Source: a virus. Taken from it: 32,366 bases of DNA. Positions 1 to 7,140 of the stretch are shown here, in pieces. The stretch covers positions 1 through 32,366 of the IMG/VR virus record IMGVR_UViG_3300013127_000846; one strand, 5' to 3'. The translations under genes were made by a program, and so were the position numbers. The first letter of the stretch is position 1, and every line of letters begins with the position of its first letter. The notes below the pieces were generated by a model that saw nothing but the letters and a program-made list of their open reading frames with translations, searched no databases and had not been told where the DNA came from.

Positions 1-121
1 TGGAGGAGGTGGGTATCAATTTGTTGGAGATATATCAGAAGTAATGATATATAATAGAGTTTTAACATCATCAGAAATACTTCAAAATTACAACGCTACT
101 AAAACAAGATTCGGATTATAA
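1..121 (+). CDS. C-terminal end of a LamG/concanavalin-like phage surface protein (partial)
   Basis: The reading frame enters from the left edge and stops at TAA 119-121. The visible 39 residues contain GDISEVMIYNRVLTSSEI followed by QNYNATKTRFGL. This is the typical last strand and C-terminus of LamG/laminin-G-like jelly-roll domains found at the ends of phage tail fibres and Bacteroidota adhesins, where the pattern is I.E...YNR.LS..EI..NYNATK.R. Such domains bind glycans or other host surface ligands. The N-terminal part lies outside the window, so total length and any attachment domain are unknown. The frame stays open for a further 53 codons after the stop (listed separately). Recognition rests on the short C-terminal pattern only. 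Confidence 0.7.
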   Translation, partial: GGGGYQFVGDISEVMIYNRVLTSSEILQNYNATKTRFGL

Positions 122-283
122 AAATTCAATTTCAACCCTAACTCAACAGCAGCCCAGTTAGTATTAATACAATCGGCCTCTACTAACTTTATTACAGGAC
201 AAACAGTCTATATAACCGTAGGTGTAACACCAACACCAAATGGTACTGTAACTCAGACACCCACAGAAACAATTACAATTTAA
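122..283 (+). other. Open in-frame extension behind the LamG stop codon (readthrough product or remnant)
   Basis: Directly after TAA 119-121 the same frame continues open to TAA 281-283. The translated stretch looks like protein: it includes TGQTVYITVGVTPTPNGT and ends in QTPTETITI, the same Thr/Pro-rich composition as the next gene. There is no ATG in this frame, so it cannot easily be an independent gene. It may be a C-terminal module made by occasional readthrough, or a module cut off by a stop mutation or by module exchange. The LamG protein ends naturally at its usual C-terminus, which favours a remnant. Confidence 0.4.
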
Positions 284-325
284 AAAAAATAAAGGAAACA
301 AAAGCAAAATTGTTTAGTTTCTCAG

Positions 326-333
326 TATTTATA
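326..333 (+). promoter_or_regulatory. Phage promoter-like octamer TATTTATA
   Basis: TATTTATA lies 14 bases before the start of the Thr/Pro-rich protein gene and is followed by an A-rich leader. The same octamer recurs before many other units in this window, in the orientation of the gene it precedes. Confidence 0.55.
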
Positions 334-347
334 TAAAAAAAGAAAAA

Positions 348-1400
348 ATGGCTTGTAGTAAATATATTTTAACGAACACAGGTTCCACAATCGTAACATT
401 CAATTATAGAAGATGTGATGATGGCATGTGGTCATACCAAGTAGAATTGGAACCAAATCAAGTGAAAAACATTTGGTTAATTGAAGACACTTATTCAAGT
501 GCAAATGTAACAATTGTTGTTGATGATGAAGGAGCGTTTCCTCCAGCAGAAGCAACTCCTACACCTACTCCAACACCAACTAATACACCAACTAATACAG
601 TCACACCAAGTGTTACTCCAACGAATACTACAACTCCAACAAATACTCCATCTGTGACGGTAACTCCAACTAATACATCAACACCGACTCCATCTGTAAC
701 TGCAGGAGAAACACCAACTCCAACTCAAACACCAACAGGTACACCAGAAGCTACTCCAACACAGACACCAACAGGTACACCAGAAGCTACTCCAACACAG
801 ACACCAACAGGTACACAAGCATCTACTCCAACTCCAACAACAACTAACACACCTACACCAGTTAGATTCCTGTTCTCAATTGGTTCAGGTTCAACTGCAA
901 ACGAGGCATGTGATTCAGGAGTGGTTGGTACGATTTACGGTGATGCACCTTTATTTGATAACTGTATTCAGTTCTATCCTGGAAGTTTTGGACCTTCTAC
1001 AATGTTGGCAGGTTTTTACGCATCTTCAAGTATTGTTACTGAAATTGACTCAGACGGATTACAAGTAGGAGCATTTGCCGCATGTTCTGTGGTACCAACC
1101 CCGACACCAACAACTACTTTAACACCATCACCAACCGCAACTTTTGGTTATTACACATATAGTTTAGGTTCAGGTGCAACGGCAAACGACGCTTGTGTTG
1201 ATTTCGGAAGTTCACCACAAACAGTATATGGTTCAGTATCGGGTGGTATCGGACCGAACATTGGAGAGACACTTTATCAAACACCAGGTAATCCACCAAC
1301 TAATCCAGTTGCCGATGGTTACTACTCAAACGGAACTGCTTGGTTCTTAGTATCGGGTGGTTCGGGTGAGATTACATCAAGTGACCCTAACGGATGTTAA
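348..1400 (+). CDS. Thr/Pro-rich surface protein with two Cys-containing repeat domains
   Basis: This 350-residue protein has three kinds of region. Residues 1-65 are a compact N-terminal domain starting MACSKYILTNTG. Residues about 66-170 are a Thr/Pro/Ser linker of TPTPT and TNTPT units, resembling a mucin-like stalk. The C-terminal half has two related domains, about 172-250 and 265-350, separated by another short TPTP linker. The domains share S.GSG.TAN.AC near the start, a Y/F-rich middle (ADGYYSNG.AWF in the second) and a closing Cys. No export signal is evident, which fits a virion protein. A TATTTATA element precedes it and a strong terminator follows, so it is probably a single-gene unit. 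It may be a fibre, decoration or adhesin protein, and its many Thr residues are possible glycan acceptors for enzymes encoded just downstream. I do not recognise a named family. Confidence 0.8.
   Translation: MACSKYILTNTGSTIVTFNYRRCDDGMWSYQVELEPNQVKNIWLIEDTYSSANVTIVVDDEGAFPPAEATPTPTPTPTNTPTNTVTPSVTPTNTTTPTNTPSVTVTPTNTSTPTPSVTAGETPTPTQTPTGTPEATPTQTPTGTPEATPTQTPTGTQASTPTPTTTNTPTPVRFLFSIGSGSTANEACDSGVVGTIYGDAPLFDNCIQFYPGSFGPSTMLAGFYASSSIVTEIDSDGLQVGAFAACSVVPTPTPTTTLTPSPTATFGYYTYSLGSGATANDACVDFGSSPQTVYGSVSGGIGPNIGETLYQTPGNPPTNPVADGYYSNGTAWFLVSGGSGEITSSDPNGC
731..816 (+). repeat. 36-bp tandem repeat in the Thr/Pro linker, about 2.4 copies
   Basis: A 36-base unit at 731-766 is repeated identically at 767-802, and a third copy starts at 803 and diverges near 815. 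Each unit encodes 12 residues (TPTGTPEATPTQ in one phase). Exact identity, including third codon positions, points to recent duplication and probable length variation of the stalk between relatives. Confidence 0.9.
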
Positions 1401-1426
1401 TATTTAAAAATTAAAATAAATTAAAA

Positions 1427-1452
1427 CCCTCTACTTTCGTGGAGGGTTTTTT
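1427..1452 (+). terminator. Rho-independent terminator after the Thr/Pro-rich protein gene
   Basis: CCCTCTAC and GTGGAGGG form an 8-bp stem (one G-T pair) closed by a TTTC loop at 1427-1446 and followed by TTTTTT at 1447-1452. It separates the surface-protein unit from the glycosyltransferase genes. Confidence 0.9.
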
Positions 1453-1477
1453 ATTTTTAATACAAAATACATTTTTA

Positions 1478-2743
1478 ATGAAAATATTCGTACAAATTGC
1501 ATCTTACAGGGACCCACAACTTGTCCCCACAATTGAAAACATGATAGAAAATGCCAAGAAACCTAAAAATTTGGTTATTGGTGTTGCAAGACAGTATAGT
1601 GAATCTGATGGTTTCGATAATTTAGACAAGTATAGAGACGATAAAAGATTTAGAATCTTGGATATTCCGTACCAAGAAGCTAGAGGAGTTTGTTGGGCAA
1701 GACATCTGGTTCAACAACTTTATAGTGGAGAAACTTATACATTACAAATTGATTCTCATATGAGATTCGTTAAAGATTGGGATGATATCTTAATCAAAAT
1801 GATAAAGGGTCTACAGAAGGATGGGTATAAGAAGCCTCTACTTACGGGTTATGTACCCTCCTTTGACCCTGAAAATGAACCAGCAGGAAGAGCTCAAGAT
1901 GCTTGGAGAATGGTCTTTGATAGATTTATTCCTGAAGGTGCTGTGTTCTTCTTACCTGAAACAATACCAGGCTGGAGAGAGATGAGTAAACCAGTCACTG
2001 CAAGATTTTATTCAGCTCACTTCTGTTTTACATTAGGTGAATTCGCAAAAGAAGTTCAACACAATCCTGAATATTATTTCCACGGTGAAGAAATTTCAAT
2101 CGCAGCAAGAGCATATACTTGGGGATATGATTTATTTCACCCACACATTCCTGTTGTCTATCACGAATATACACGTAAAGGTAGAACAAAGCAGTGGGAT
2201 GACGATAAGACATGGGGAGAAAAAAACAAAGTATCACACCTTACTAACAGAAAACTTTTTGGTATGGACGGTGAAACGCAAGAAGGTCATGACGGACCAT
2301 TTGGTTTCGGAACTGTAAGAAGTTTAAAAGACTACGAAAAATATTCAGGTCTGTTATTTGAAAAAAGAGCGGTACAGAAATATACATTAGATAAAAAGTA
2401 TCCACCTAACCCATATAACTACGAGACAGAAGAAGAATGGAAAAATGATTTTGCAAAAGTTTTTAAACATTGTATCGATATTGGATACTCCCAAGTGCCT
2501 GAAAAAGATTATGACTTTTGGGTTGTAGCATTCCACGGACCAAATGATGATACAATCTACAGAAAGGATTCAGATAAAAATGAAATTGCGGGATATATGA
2601 GAGACCCTGATAAGTATTGTAAGATTTGGAGAGAATTCCAAACAGATGTTACTCCAACTTATTGGGTTGTTTGGCCACACTCAGAATCAAAGGGTTGGTG
2701 TGATAGAATCACAGGTCAACTAAATCATAATCACGTAAGTTAA
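1478..2743 (+). CDS. GT60-like N-acetylglucosaminyltransferase
   Basis: The product is 421 residues. An in-frame ATG at 1439 lies inside the upstream terminator, so the start is placed at 1478 (MKIFVQIASYRDPQLVPTI), which matches the usual N-terminus of the GlcNAc family (PF11397 type, CAZy GT60). Diagnostic features are IASYRDP near the start, GVCWARHL around residue 75, the metal-binding region LQIDSHMRF with D92-S-H94, and HGEEISIAARAYTWGYD further on. Known members transfer GlcNAc from UDP-GlcNAc to hydroxyproline or Thr of proteins; bacterial and phage members are uncharacterised. It is the first gene of an overlapping series, directly adjoining the next gene with no gap. Family assignment is firm; the acceptor is unknown. 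Confidence 0.85.
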   Translation: MKIFVQIASYRDPQLVPTIENMIENAKKPKNLVIGVARQYSESDGFDNLDKYRDDKRFRILDIPYQEARGVCWARHLVQQLYSGETYTLQIDSHMRFVKDWDDILIKMIKGLQKDGYKKPLLTGYVPSFDPENEPAGRAQDAWRMVFDRFIPEGAVFFLPETIPGWREMSKPVTARFYSAHFCFTLGEFAKEVQHNPEYYFHGEEISIAARAYTWGYDLFHPHIPVVYHEYTRKGRTKQWDDDKTWGEKNKVSHLTNRKLFGMDGETQEGHDGPFGFGTVRSLKDYEKYSGLLFEKRAVQKYTLDKKYPPNPYNYETEEEWKNDFAKVFKHCIDIGYSQVPEKDYDFWVVAFHGPNDDTIYRKDSDKNEIAGYMRDPDKYCKIWREFQTDVTPTYWVVWPHSESKGWCDRITGQLNHNHVS

Positions 2744-3376
2744 ATGATTAATTTAAAAGAATCTTTACCTGAGTTTAATATAAATTGCTCAGGGATTATC
2801 CACGTAGGTGGACACAAAGCTCAAGAATATCAAGAATATAAAGAAGCGGGATTGGCTCACCAAGTTTGGATTGAGGCCAATCCTCAATTTTTTTATGAAA
2901 TCATAAATGTAATAAAAGAGGATGAGAATTGCGTTGCTCTAAACTATGCTGTTTTTGACGAAGAAAAAGAAATCAATTTTGGACTGGCTAACAACGGAGC
3001 GTCATCATCAATTCTCCCTCTGAAAGAACATTTGAAATACTATCCAAACATTAGATATGATGGATATCGTCAAATGACCACAAAAAGATTAGATAAAATT
3101 ATTGAAGAAAACTCAATTGATTTATCCAAACATGATGGACTGGTTATGGATGTGCAGGGTGTTGAACTCAGGGTTCTGAAATCTTTAGGTTCACTTTTGA
3201 ATAACTTTAAATTTGTTCAATCTGAAGTTAATCTTGAAGAACTATATGAGGGTTGTTGTTTGATTGATGAACTAGATGAATATCTTAAAGGTTATGGTTT
3301 TGAAAGAAAAATAACCAAACTATGGGACGATGGTGCTGTAGGATGGGGAGATGCATTATATATTAAAAATGACTAA
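2744..3376 (+). CDS. FkbM-family SAM-dependent methyltransferase
   Basis: A 210-residue protein with the Rossmann pattern of FkbM methyltransferases (PF05050 type). GIIHVGGHKAQEYQEY at 17-32 is the SAM-binding loop region, IEANPQ at 43-48 holds the acidic ribose-binding residue, and LVMDVQGVELRVLKSLG at 133-149 is the highly typical FkbM signature. These enzymes usually O-methylate sugars or polyketides. Its ATG follows the preceding stop codon with no gap and its end overlaps the next start by eight bases (ATGACTAA), so it is translated as part of the sugar cassette. The likely role is methylation of a glycan built by the neighbouring transferases (inference). Confidence 0.85.
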   Translation: MINLKESLPEFNINCSGIIHVGGHKAQEYQEYKEAGLAHQVWIEANPQFFYEIINVIKEDENCVALNYAVFDEEKEINFGLANNGASSSILPLKEHLKYYPNIRYDGYRQMTTKRLDKIIEENSIDLSKHDGLVMDVQGVELRVLKSLGSLLNNFKFVQSEVNLEELYEGCCLIDELDEYLKGYGFERKITKLWDDGAVGWGDALYIKND

Positions 3377-4118
3377 TTTCTGTATATTATATTGGGATAT
3401 GGGATGTGAAACAAGAAGACAAAATGCTATTGTTTCATGGAAAGAACTTGTTAAGATGACCAAATATCTTAGAGATAAAGGTCTCAGGTTCAATGCATAT
3501 ATGTTTGAGTTTGGTAATAACTTTATTTTTAACGATTCAATCAAAATCACCGACCCACTCGAGTTTTATGAAAAAGCAAAGAAAAACAATTTGGCAATTA
3601 ACCACCCTGTTAATGATAATTGTGATTTCATTGCAATTATGGATTCTGATTTGTTTTTTAGTGAAGAACAATATGATATGGTTTACGACCATATCTTAGA
3701 ATTAGAAAATTCTAAGAACAAAATTTTCTTTACATATAATCTTATGGATATTCATGAAAATGAAAGAAAGGGAGTTTTAGATTTAGAAAAAATAGAATTG
3801 AATATAGAAAAGTTAGAAGAACTCAAACCAAAATATTCTTGGAGACATAGTTGGGGCGCTGGAGTTCTTGGTGGTATATTCATTGTCCCACGAAAAGAAA
3901 TCAGAGAAATGGGAGGATTTAATGAAAACTTTTTGACTTGGGGAGCTGAAGATGATGAGGCACACACAAGAATAAAAGGTTATGCAGAATGGCGTCCAAA
4001 AATGAATCAAGGTCCATATCATCTATGGCATCCTAAAAACGAAAAAGATGATAAGTATTTTATTCCTGTATATTCAGATGAATACTTCAAAGTAAACAAA
4101 GTAGAAAAACCAAGATGA
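3369..4118 (+). CDS. GT-A fold glycosyltransferase, galactosyltransferase (GT7 C-terminal)-like
   Basis: The product is 249 residues when started at the ATG at 3369, whose first codons overlap the previous stop. A longer start at 3351 would only add residues coded inside the upstream gene. The nucleotide-sugar site is DFIAIMDSDLFF with the DSD triad at 92-94. The C-terminal part GAGVLGGIFIVPRKEI...GGFNENF.TWGAEDDEA is the galactosyltransferase-type acceptor and catalytic region, corresponding to the W-G-x-E-D-D motif. Metal-dependent retaining or inverting chemistry cannot be told from sequence. Start and stop overlaps on both sides show co-translation with its neighbours. Donor and acceptor are unknown. 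Confidence 0.8.
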   Translation: MTNFCILYWDMGCETRRQNAIVSWKELVKMTKYLRDKGLRFNAYMFEFGNNFIFNDSIKITDPLEFYEKAKKNNLAINHPVNDNCDFIAIMDSDLFFSEEQYDMVYDHILELENSKNKIFFTYNLMDIHENERKGVLDLEKIELNIEKLEELKPKYSWRHSWGAGVLGGIFIVPRKEIREMGGFNENFLTWGAEDDEAHTRIKGYAEWRPKMNQGPYHLWHPKNEKDDKYFIPVYSDEYFKVNKVEKPR

Positions 4119-4861
4119 ATCAAAAACCAGTAACATTTGTTAGTTTTTGTGTAGACATAGATAGAGGTCTACTACCATTATCTAACACAATTCATAGACC
4201 TTTTGAACTATATAAAGTAGGGATGTATGAAAACATCGGAACAAATGTTCCTTTAGTTTTATACTCATCTGTAAATGATTTAAGAGTTCCTGCACACAGA
4301 AACGATTCAAATTTCAAGCATTATATATTAGAAAAAGATTTTTTAGAAATAGAATTTCCAAACTTCGATTTATATAGACAACATTATCCAACAACAAAAA
4401 GAGATGAGATTGCTAGTTCATTGTTTTATTATACCCCACTTGTGGTATTGAAAATGAAAAAAATGATGGAGGTTATTGAAGAAAACCCTTTTGATAGTGA
4501 TATGTTTTTTTGGATGGATTGTTTTTTCTTGAGAGGTATATTAGAACCTGATTTTTTATACAAAGAAGACGTGTATCTTAAAATGTATGAGAATGTTAAA
4601 TCTAAATTAGGAGATAAATTTGTACTTCTAGATTACGGGCCAAGACCTTTCGGTTTTTTTTGGGGAGGTAATAAAGAATCACTTAAAAAAATATATGAGC
4701 ATTATTTCAAAATATTTTTTGAGTCTTTACCAACCAAATTATTGACTGAGGAGTTAATATTCAAAATTATTAAAGAAAGGTATCCCGACATTGTGCATGT
4801 TATCCATGTAGAACACCCAGGTACATACAAATTAACTTGCCAAGATTTTTTAATAAAATGA
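4115..4861 (+). CDS. HtrL/YibB-like putative glycosyltransferase
   Basis: A 248-residue protein whose ATG overlaps the previous TGA (ATGA). The order of elements resembles HtrL/YibB (WlaTC) enzymes: an opening strand TFVSFCVDIDRGLLP with a conserved DIxR, a long middle with SSLFYYTPLVVLKMKKM, then DSDMFFWMDCFFLRG at 128-141 in the place of the W-I-D-x-G motif. PFGFFWGG follows where the family has a G-G-x-F-G-G segment. The match is weaker than in the two later HtrL-like genes here, and the final Gly-Gly pattern is less complete. Known relatives act in lipooligosaccharide or capsule synthesis. Substrate is not deducible. Confidence 0.6.
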   Translation: MNQKPVTFVSFCVDIDRGLLPLSNTIHRPFELYKVGMYENIGTNVPLVLYSSVNDLRVPAHRNDSNFKHYILEKDFLEIEFPNFDLYRQHYPTTKRDEIASSLFYYTPLVVLKMKKMMEVIEENPFDSDMFFWMDCFFLRGILEPDFLYKEDVYLKMYENVKSKLGDKFVLLDYGPRPFGFFWGGNKESLKKIYEHYFKIFFESLPTKLLTEELIFKIIKERYPDIVHVIHVEHPGTYKLTCQDFLIK

Positions 4862-5631
4862 TAGTTTATACAGATTTCAACAAAGCAAGATTTGGTAACC
4901 AATTATTTTTTGTTTCTGCAACCATAGGCACTGCACTAAAAAATGGCACCAATTACGGTTTTACTAGTCAAATGGGTCACGGTGGAATCAACTATCAACA
5001 AATATTTAAAAATAAATTACCTATAACTAATTTTATTCCGCAGAACAAACACTATCAGAATGGTTTTGGTTATGAGGAAATCCTAACACAAGACGCGGAA
5101 CTTATTGGTTATTTTCAATCTGAAAAATTTTTCAAGCACTGTGAAAGTTCAATAAGAAATCAATTTGAATTTGAACAGGATTATATTGATAATTGTTTAA
5201 CTCAATATCCAACTATCAAGGATTCCTTGACGGTTCATATTAGAAGAGGAGATTATGTTGGACAACCTAATCACCATCCAGTAGTACCTATATCATATTA
5301 TAAAAAAATATTAGAACAAATTTTTGATAACTATAACAAAATCTACGTATTCAGTGATGATGTAGAATGGCTAAAAGAAAATTTTGTTGGGGATAAATTT
5401 GTTTTCCCCCAATTTGATTCCAACGATGATTTAAATTGTTTTGTTCTAATGTCTTTGGCTAAAGATAATGTAATTGGTAATTCAACATACAGTTGGTGGG
5501 CGGCTTGGTTAAATAAAAACCCAAACAAAAAAGTGTTTACTCCACACTATAAACAATGGTTTGGTCCTTCGTATTCTAATTTAGATACGAAAGATTTAAT
5601 ACCTGAAACTTGGATACAAATAGAATATTAA
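4858..5631 (+). CDS. GT11 alpha-1,2-fucosyltransferase
   Basis: The product is 257 residues from the ATG at 4858, which forms an ATGA overlap with the previous stop; the longer frame beginning at 4837 reads upstream coding sequence and is not needed. The N-terminus ARFGNQLFF matches the G-N-Q-x-F entry motif. HIRRGDYVG from residue 127 is the GDP-fucose-binding motif shared by GT11 and GT37. GNSTYSWWAAWL at 207-218 is the second conserved motif of GT11. Such enzymes transfer fucose from GDP-fucose to galactose or similar sugars. The phage carries no GDP-fucose synthesis genes here, so the donor would come from the host. Family assignment is strong. Confidence 0.9.
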   Translation: MIVYTDFNKARFGNQLFFVSATIGTALKNGTNYGFTSQMGHGGINYQQIFKNKLPITNFIPQNKHYQNGFGYEEILTQDAELIGYFQSEKFFKHCESSIRNQFEFEQDYIDNCLTQYPTIKDSLTVHIRRGDYVGQPNHHPVVPISYYKKILEQIFDNYNKIYVFSDDVEWLKENFVGDKFVFPQFDSNDDLNCFVLMSLAKDNVIGNSTYSWWAAWLNKNPNKKVFTPHYKQWFGPSYSNLDTKDLIPETWIQIEY

Positions 5632-6269
5632 TGGTTCACAAGATTGTTTCTTTTTATCACAAACATCTTAACTATGAGATTGTAGAACTTCAAAAAAAAG
5701 TATTTGAAAAACTCGAAATTGAGTTGATTCAATATGAGTTTGAAGGTACTCATGGTGCCGCAATTAAAAAATTTTTAGATAATTCGGACTGGGATTTAAT
5801 TACACTATTTGATGTAGATTGCATTCCAACAGATAAAAAAGTTTTCGATACCATAAAAGAATTGGTAGATGATAACACCATGTATGGTAATGCACAAGTA
5901 TCAAATGCATACCCTTACGCGGCGCCAAGTTTTATATCCTTTACAAAAAATTTATATAAGACATCTCCCCACCAAAATTTTGAGGGGATGTATTATCCTA
6001 ACGAACATGGAATGCATGTTGAGGCAGATTGTGGTGAGGTTTTTGTGAAAGAAAATTTAAGAATTGGTAGAAAGCAAATTTTAAGTTATCCAATCAGTGT
6101 TGTGGACAAGAAATGGAGTTACGGTGGTAATAATGAATATCAATCGTTTGATTATGGAAACGGGACTTTATTTGATAACAAAACTTTTCATTGTTTTCAA
6201 ATTAGACTTCCCGAAGCACAATCTATTTTTATTAATTATGTAAAAGAACTTTTAGATGAAAAAAACTAA
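5631..6269 (+). CDS. Small GT-A type glycosyltransferase with DVD motif
   Basis: The product is 212 residues from ATG 5631, which shares one base with the previous TAA (TAATG). An upstream in-frame ATG at 5610 lies within the fucosyltransferase gene. DLITLFDVDCIPTD places a DVD metal-binding triad at 61-63 after a hydrophobic strand, as in GT-A enzymes. HVEADCGEVF in the middle resembles the acidic acceptor region. It is shorter than standard GT2 enzymes and lacks an obvious N-terminal nucleotide-binding strand, so it may be a minimal or specialised transferase. Context in the cassette supports a role in glycan building. No specific family is claimed. Confidence 0.65.
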   Translation: MVHKIVSFYHKHLNYEIVELQKKVFEKLEIELIQYEFEGTHGAAIKKFLDNSDWDLITLFDVDCIPTDKKVFDTIKELVDDNTMYGNAQVSNAYPYAAPSFISFTKNLYKTSPHQNFEGMYYPNEHGMHVEADCGEVFVKENLRIGRKQILSYPISVVDKKWSYGGNNEYQSFDYGNGTLFDNKTFHCFQIRLPEAQSIFINYVKELLDEKN

Positions 6270-7140
6270 ATTCATAACTTGTATATATACCGATTTATAT
6301 GGTTCTGAACTTGGTGGTAGACCAGGAAGATATAACCACTATAGATGGAGTTTAATATCACTTCTCAAGATGACTGATGCCGACTTTGTTTGTTATACAT
6401 CAGAGTCCGAATTACCATCATTGGAGGATTTTTTCTATAACCAAAATAATATATCAAAAGAACAGCTTAAGTTTTCTGTATATGATATTTGGAATTCAAA
6501 ATATAAAGATTTAATTAATTCACGAAAAGATATAGAGTTCACAAAAAAAGGGGATAGGTGTATTGAGATTCAATATTCTAAATTTGCGTGGTGGTACAAC
6601 GAAGACGGTTCTTATGAAAATTACTATTGGATAGATGCTGGTCTTTCTCACTGTGGTTTAATTCCTGTAAAATATTTAGACCAAATAAACTACATGAGAG
6701 GATTTTATGAAAGTCCATTATTCAACAATGAGTTTTTAAAAAATTTGATTGAATTTACAGGAGATAAGTTTTTTTTAATAGCAAAAGAAAACGAGAGAAA
6801 CTTTTGGTCACAGACAGTTTCACCAAAATGGTATACAAATTATGATAGGTCAATCCATATCATTGGGGGACTATTTGGTGGTAAGAAAGAAAAATGGCAA
6901 CATATTGTTGATTTATTTGAATCCTATATGAAAAACATTCTCACTGAGGATGTTGGACTTCCTCATGAGGAATTGATTATGAGTTTGATGCACGTAAATC
7001 ATAACGAATTGTTTGAGAGAAAACATTTTGATATTTGGTGGTGTCCCGACAATGCCCCTCAAGGAACTACACCTGAATTGTTTGAGCAGAATAAAAGTTT
7101 TTATAAAATATTAGAAGAACTAAATAACATTTATGAGTAA
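6256..7140 (+). CDS. HtrL/YibB-like glycosyltransferase
   Basis: A 294-residue protein overlapping the previous gene by 14 bases. It begins KFITCIYTDLYGSELGGRPGR, the TxIYtDLxG entry typical of the HtrL/YibB group. IQYSKFAWW at 105-113 and YYWIDAGLSHCG at 123-134 give the conserved Lys helix and the W-I-D-A-G motif. IIGGLFGGKKEKW around 201-213 is the Gly-rich segment, followed by GLPHEELIMSLM with the conserved E-E. This is a good full-length match. Characterised relatives include WlaTC/WlaTB-type enzymes in lipooligosaccharide loci, though biochemical proof is sparse. Sugar donor and acceptor are unknown. Confidence 0.75.
   Translation: MKKTKFITCIYTDLYGSELGGRPGRYNHYRWSLISLLKMTDADFVCYTSESELPSLEDFFYNQNNISKEQLKFSVYDIWNSKYKDLINSRKDIEFTKKGDRCIEIQYSKFAWWYNEDGSYENYYWIDAGLSHCGLIPVKYLDQINYMRGFYESPLFNNEFLKNLIEFTGDKFFLIAKENERNFWSQTVSPKWYTNYDRSIHIIGGLFGGKKEKWQHIVDLFESYMKNILTEDVGLPHEELIMSLMHVNHNELFERKHFDIWWCPDNAPQGTTPELFEQNKSFYKILEELNNIYE

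Noticed and set aside
119-283. Alternative genetic code with TAA read as sense
   Set aside because: TAA, TAG and TGA all act as proper stops at well-defined gene ends elsewhere in the window, so recoding would have to be local.
295-319. GAAAC...GTTTC inverted repeat before the Thr/Pro-rich gene as a terminator
   Set aside because: Only five A/T-rich pairs with a long loop and no T-tract after it.
731-816. Direct repeats resembling a short CRISPR array
   Set aside because: The copies are contiguous with no spacers, multiples of three, and in frame with a Thr/Pro-rich protein, so they are a coding tandem repeat.
880-1299. Short frames on both strands inside the Thr/Pro-rich gene
   Set aside because: They overlap a convincing longer gene, and their translations show no motif.
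1439-1477. Upstream ATG for the GT60-like gene
   Set aside because: It begins inside the terminator stem and encodes a hydrophobic stretch not typical of the family; ATG 1478 gives the conserved N-terminus.
2028-2318. Frames of 69 and 93 codons inside the GT60-like gene
   Set aside because: They are shadows of a gene with clear family motifs and have no independent start context.
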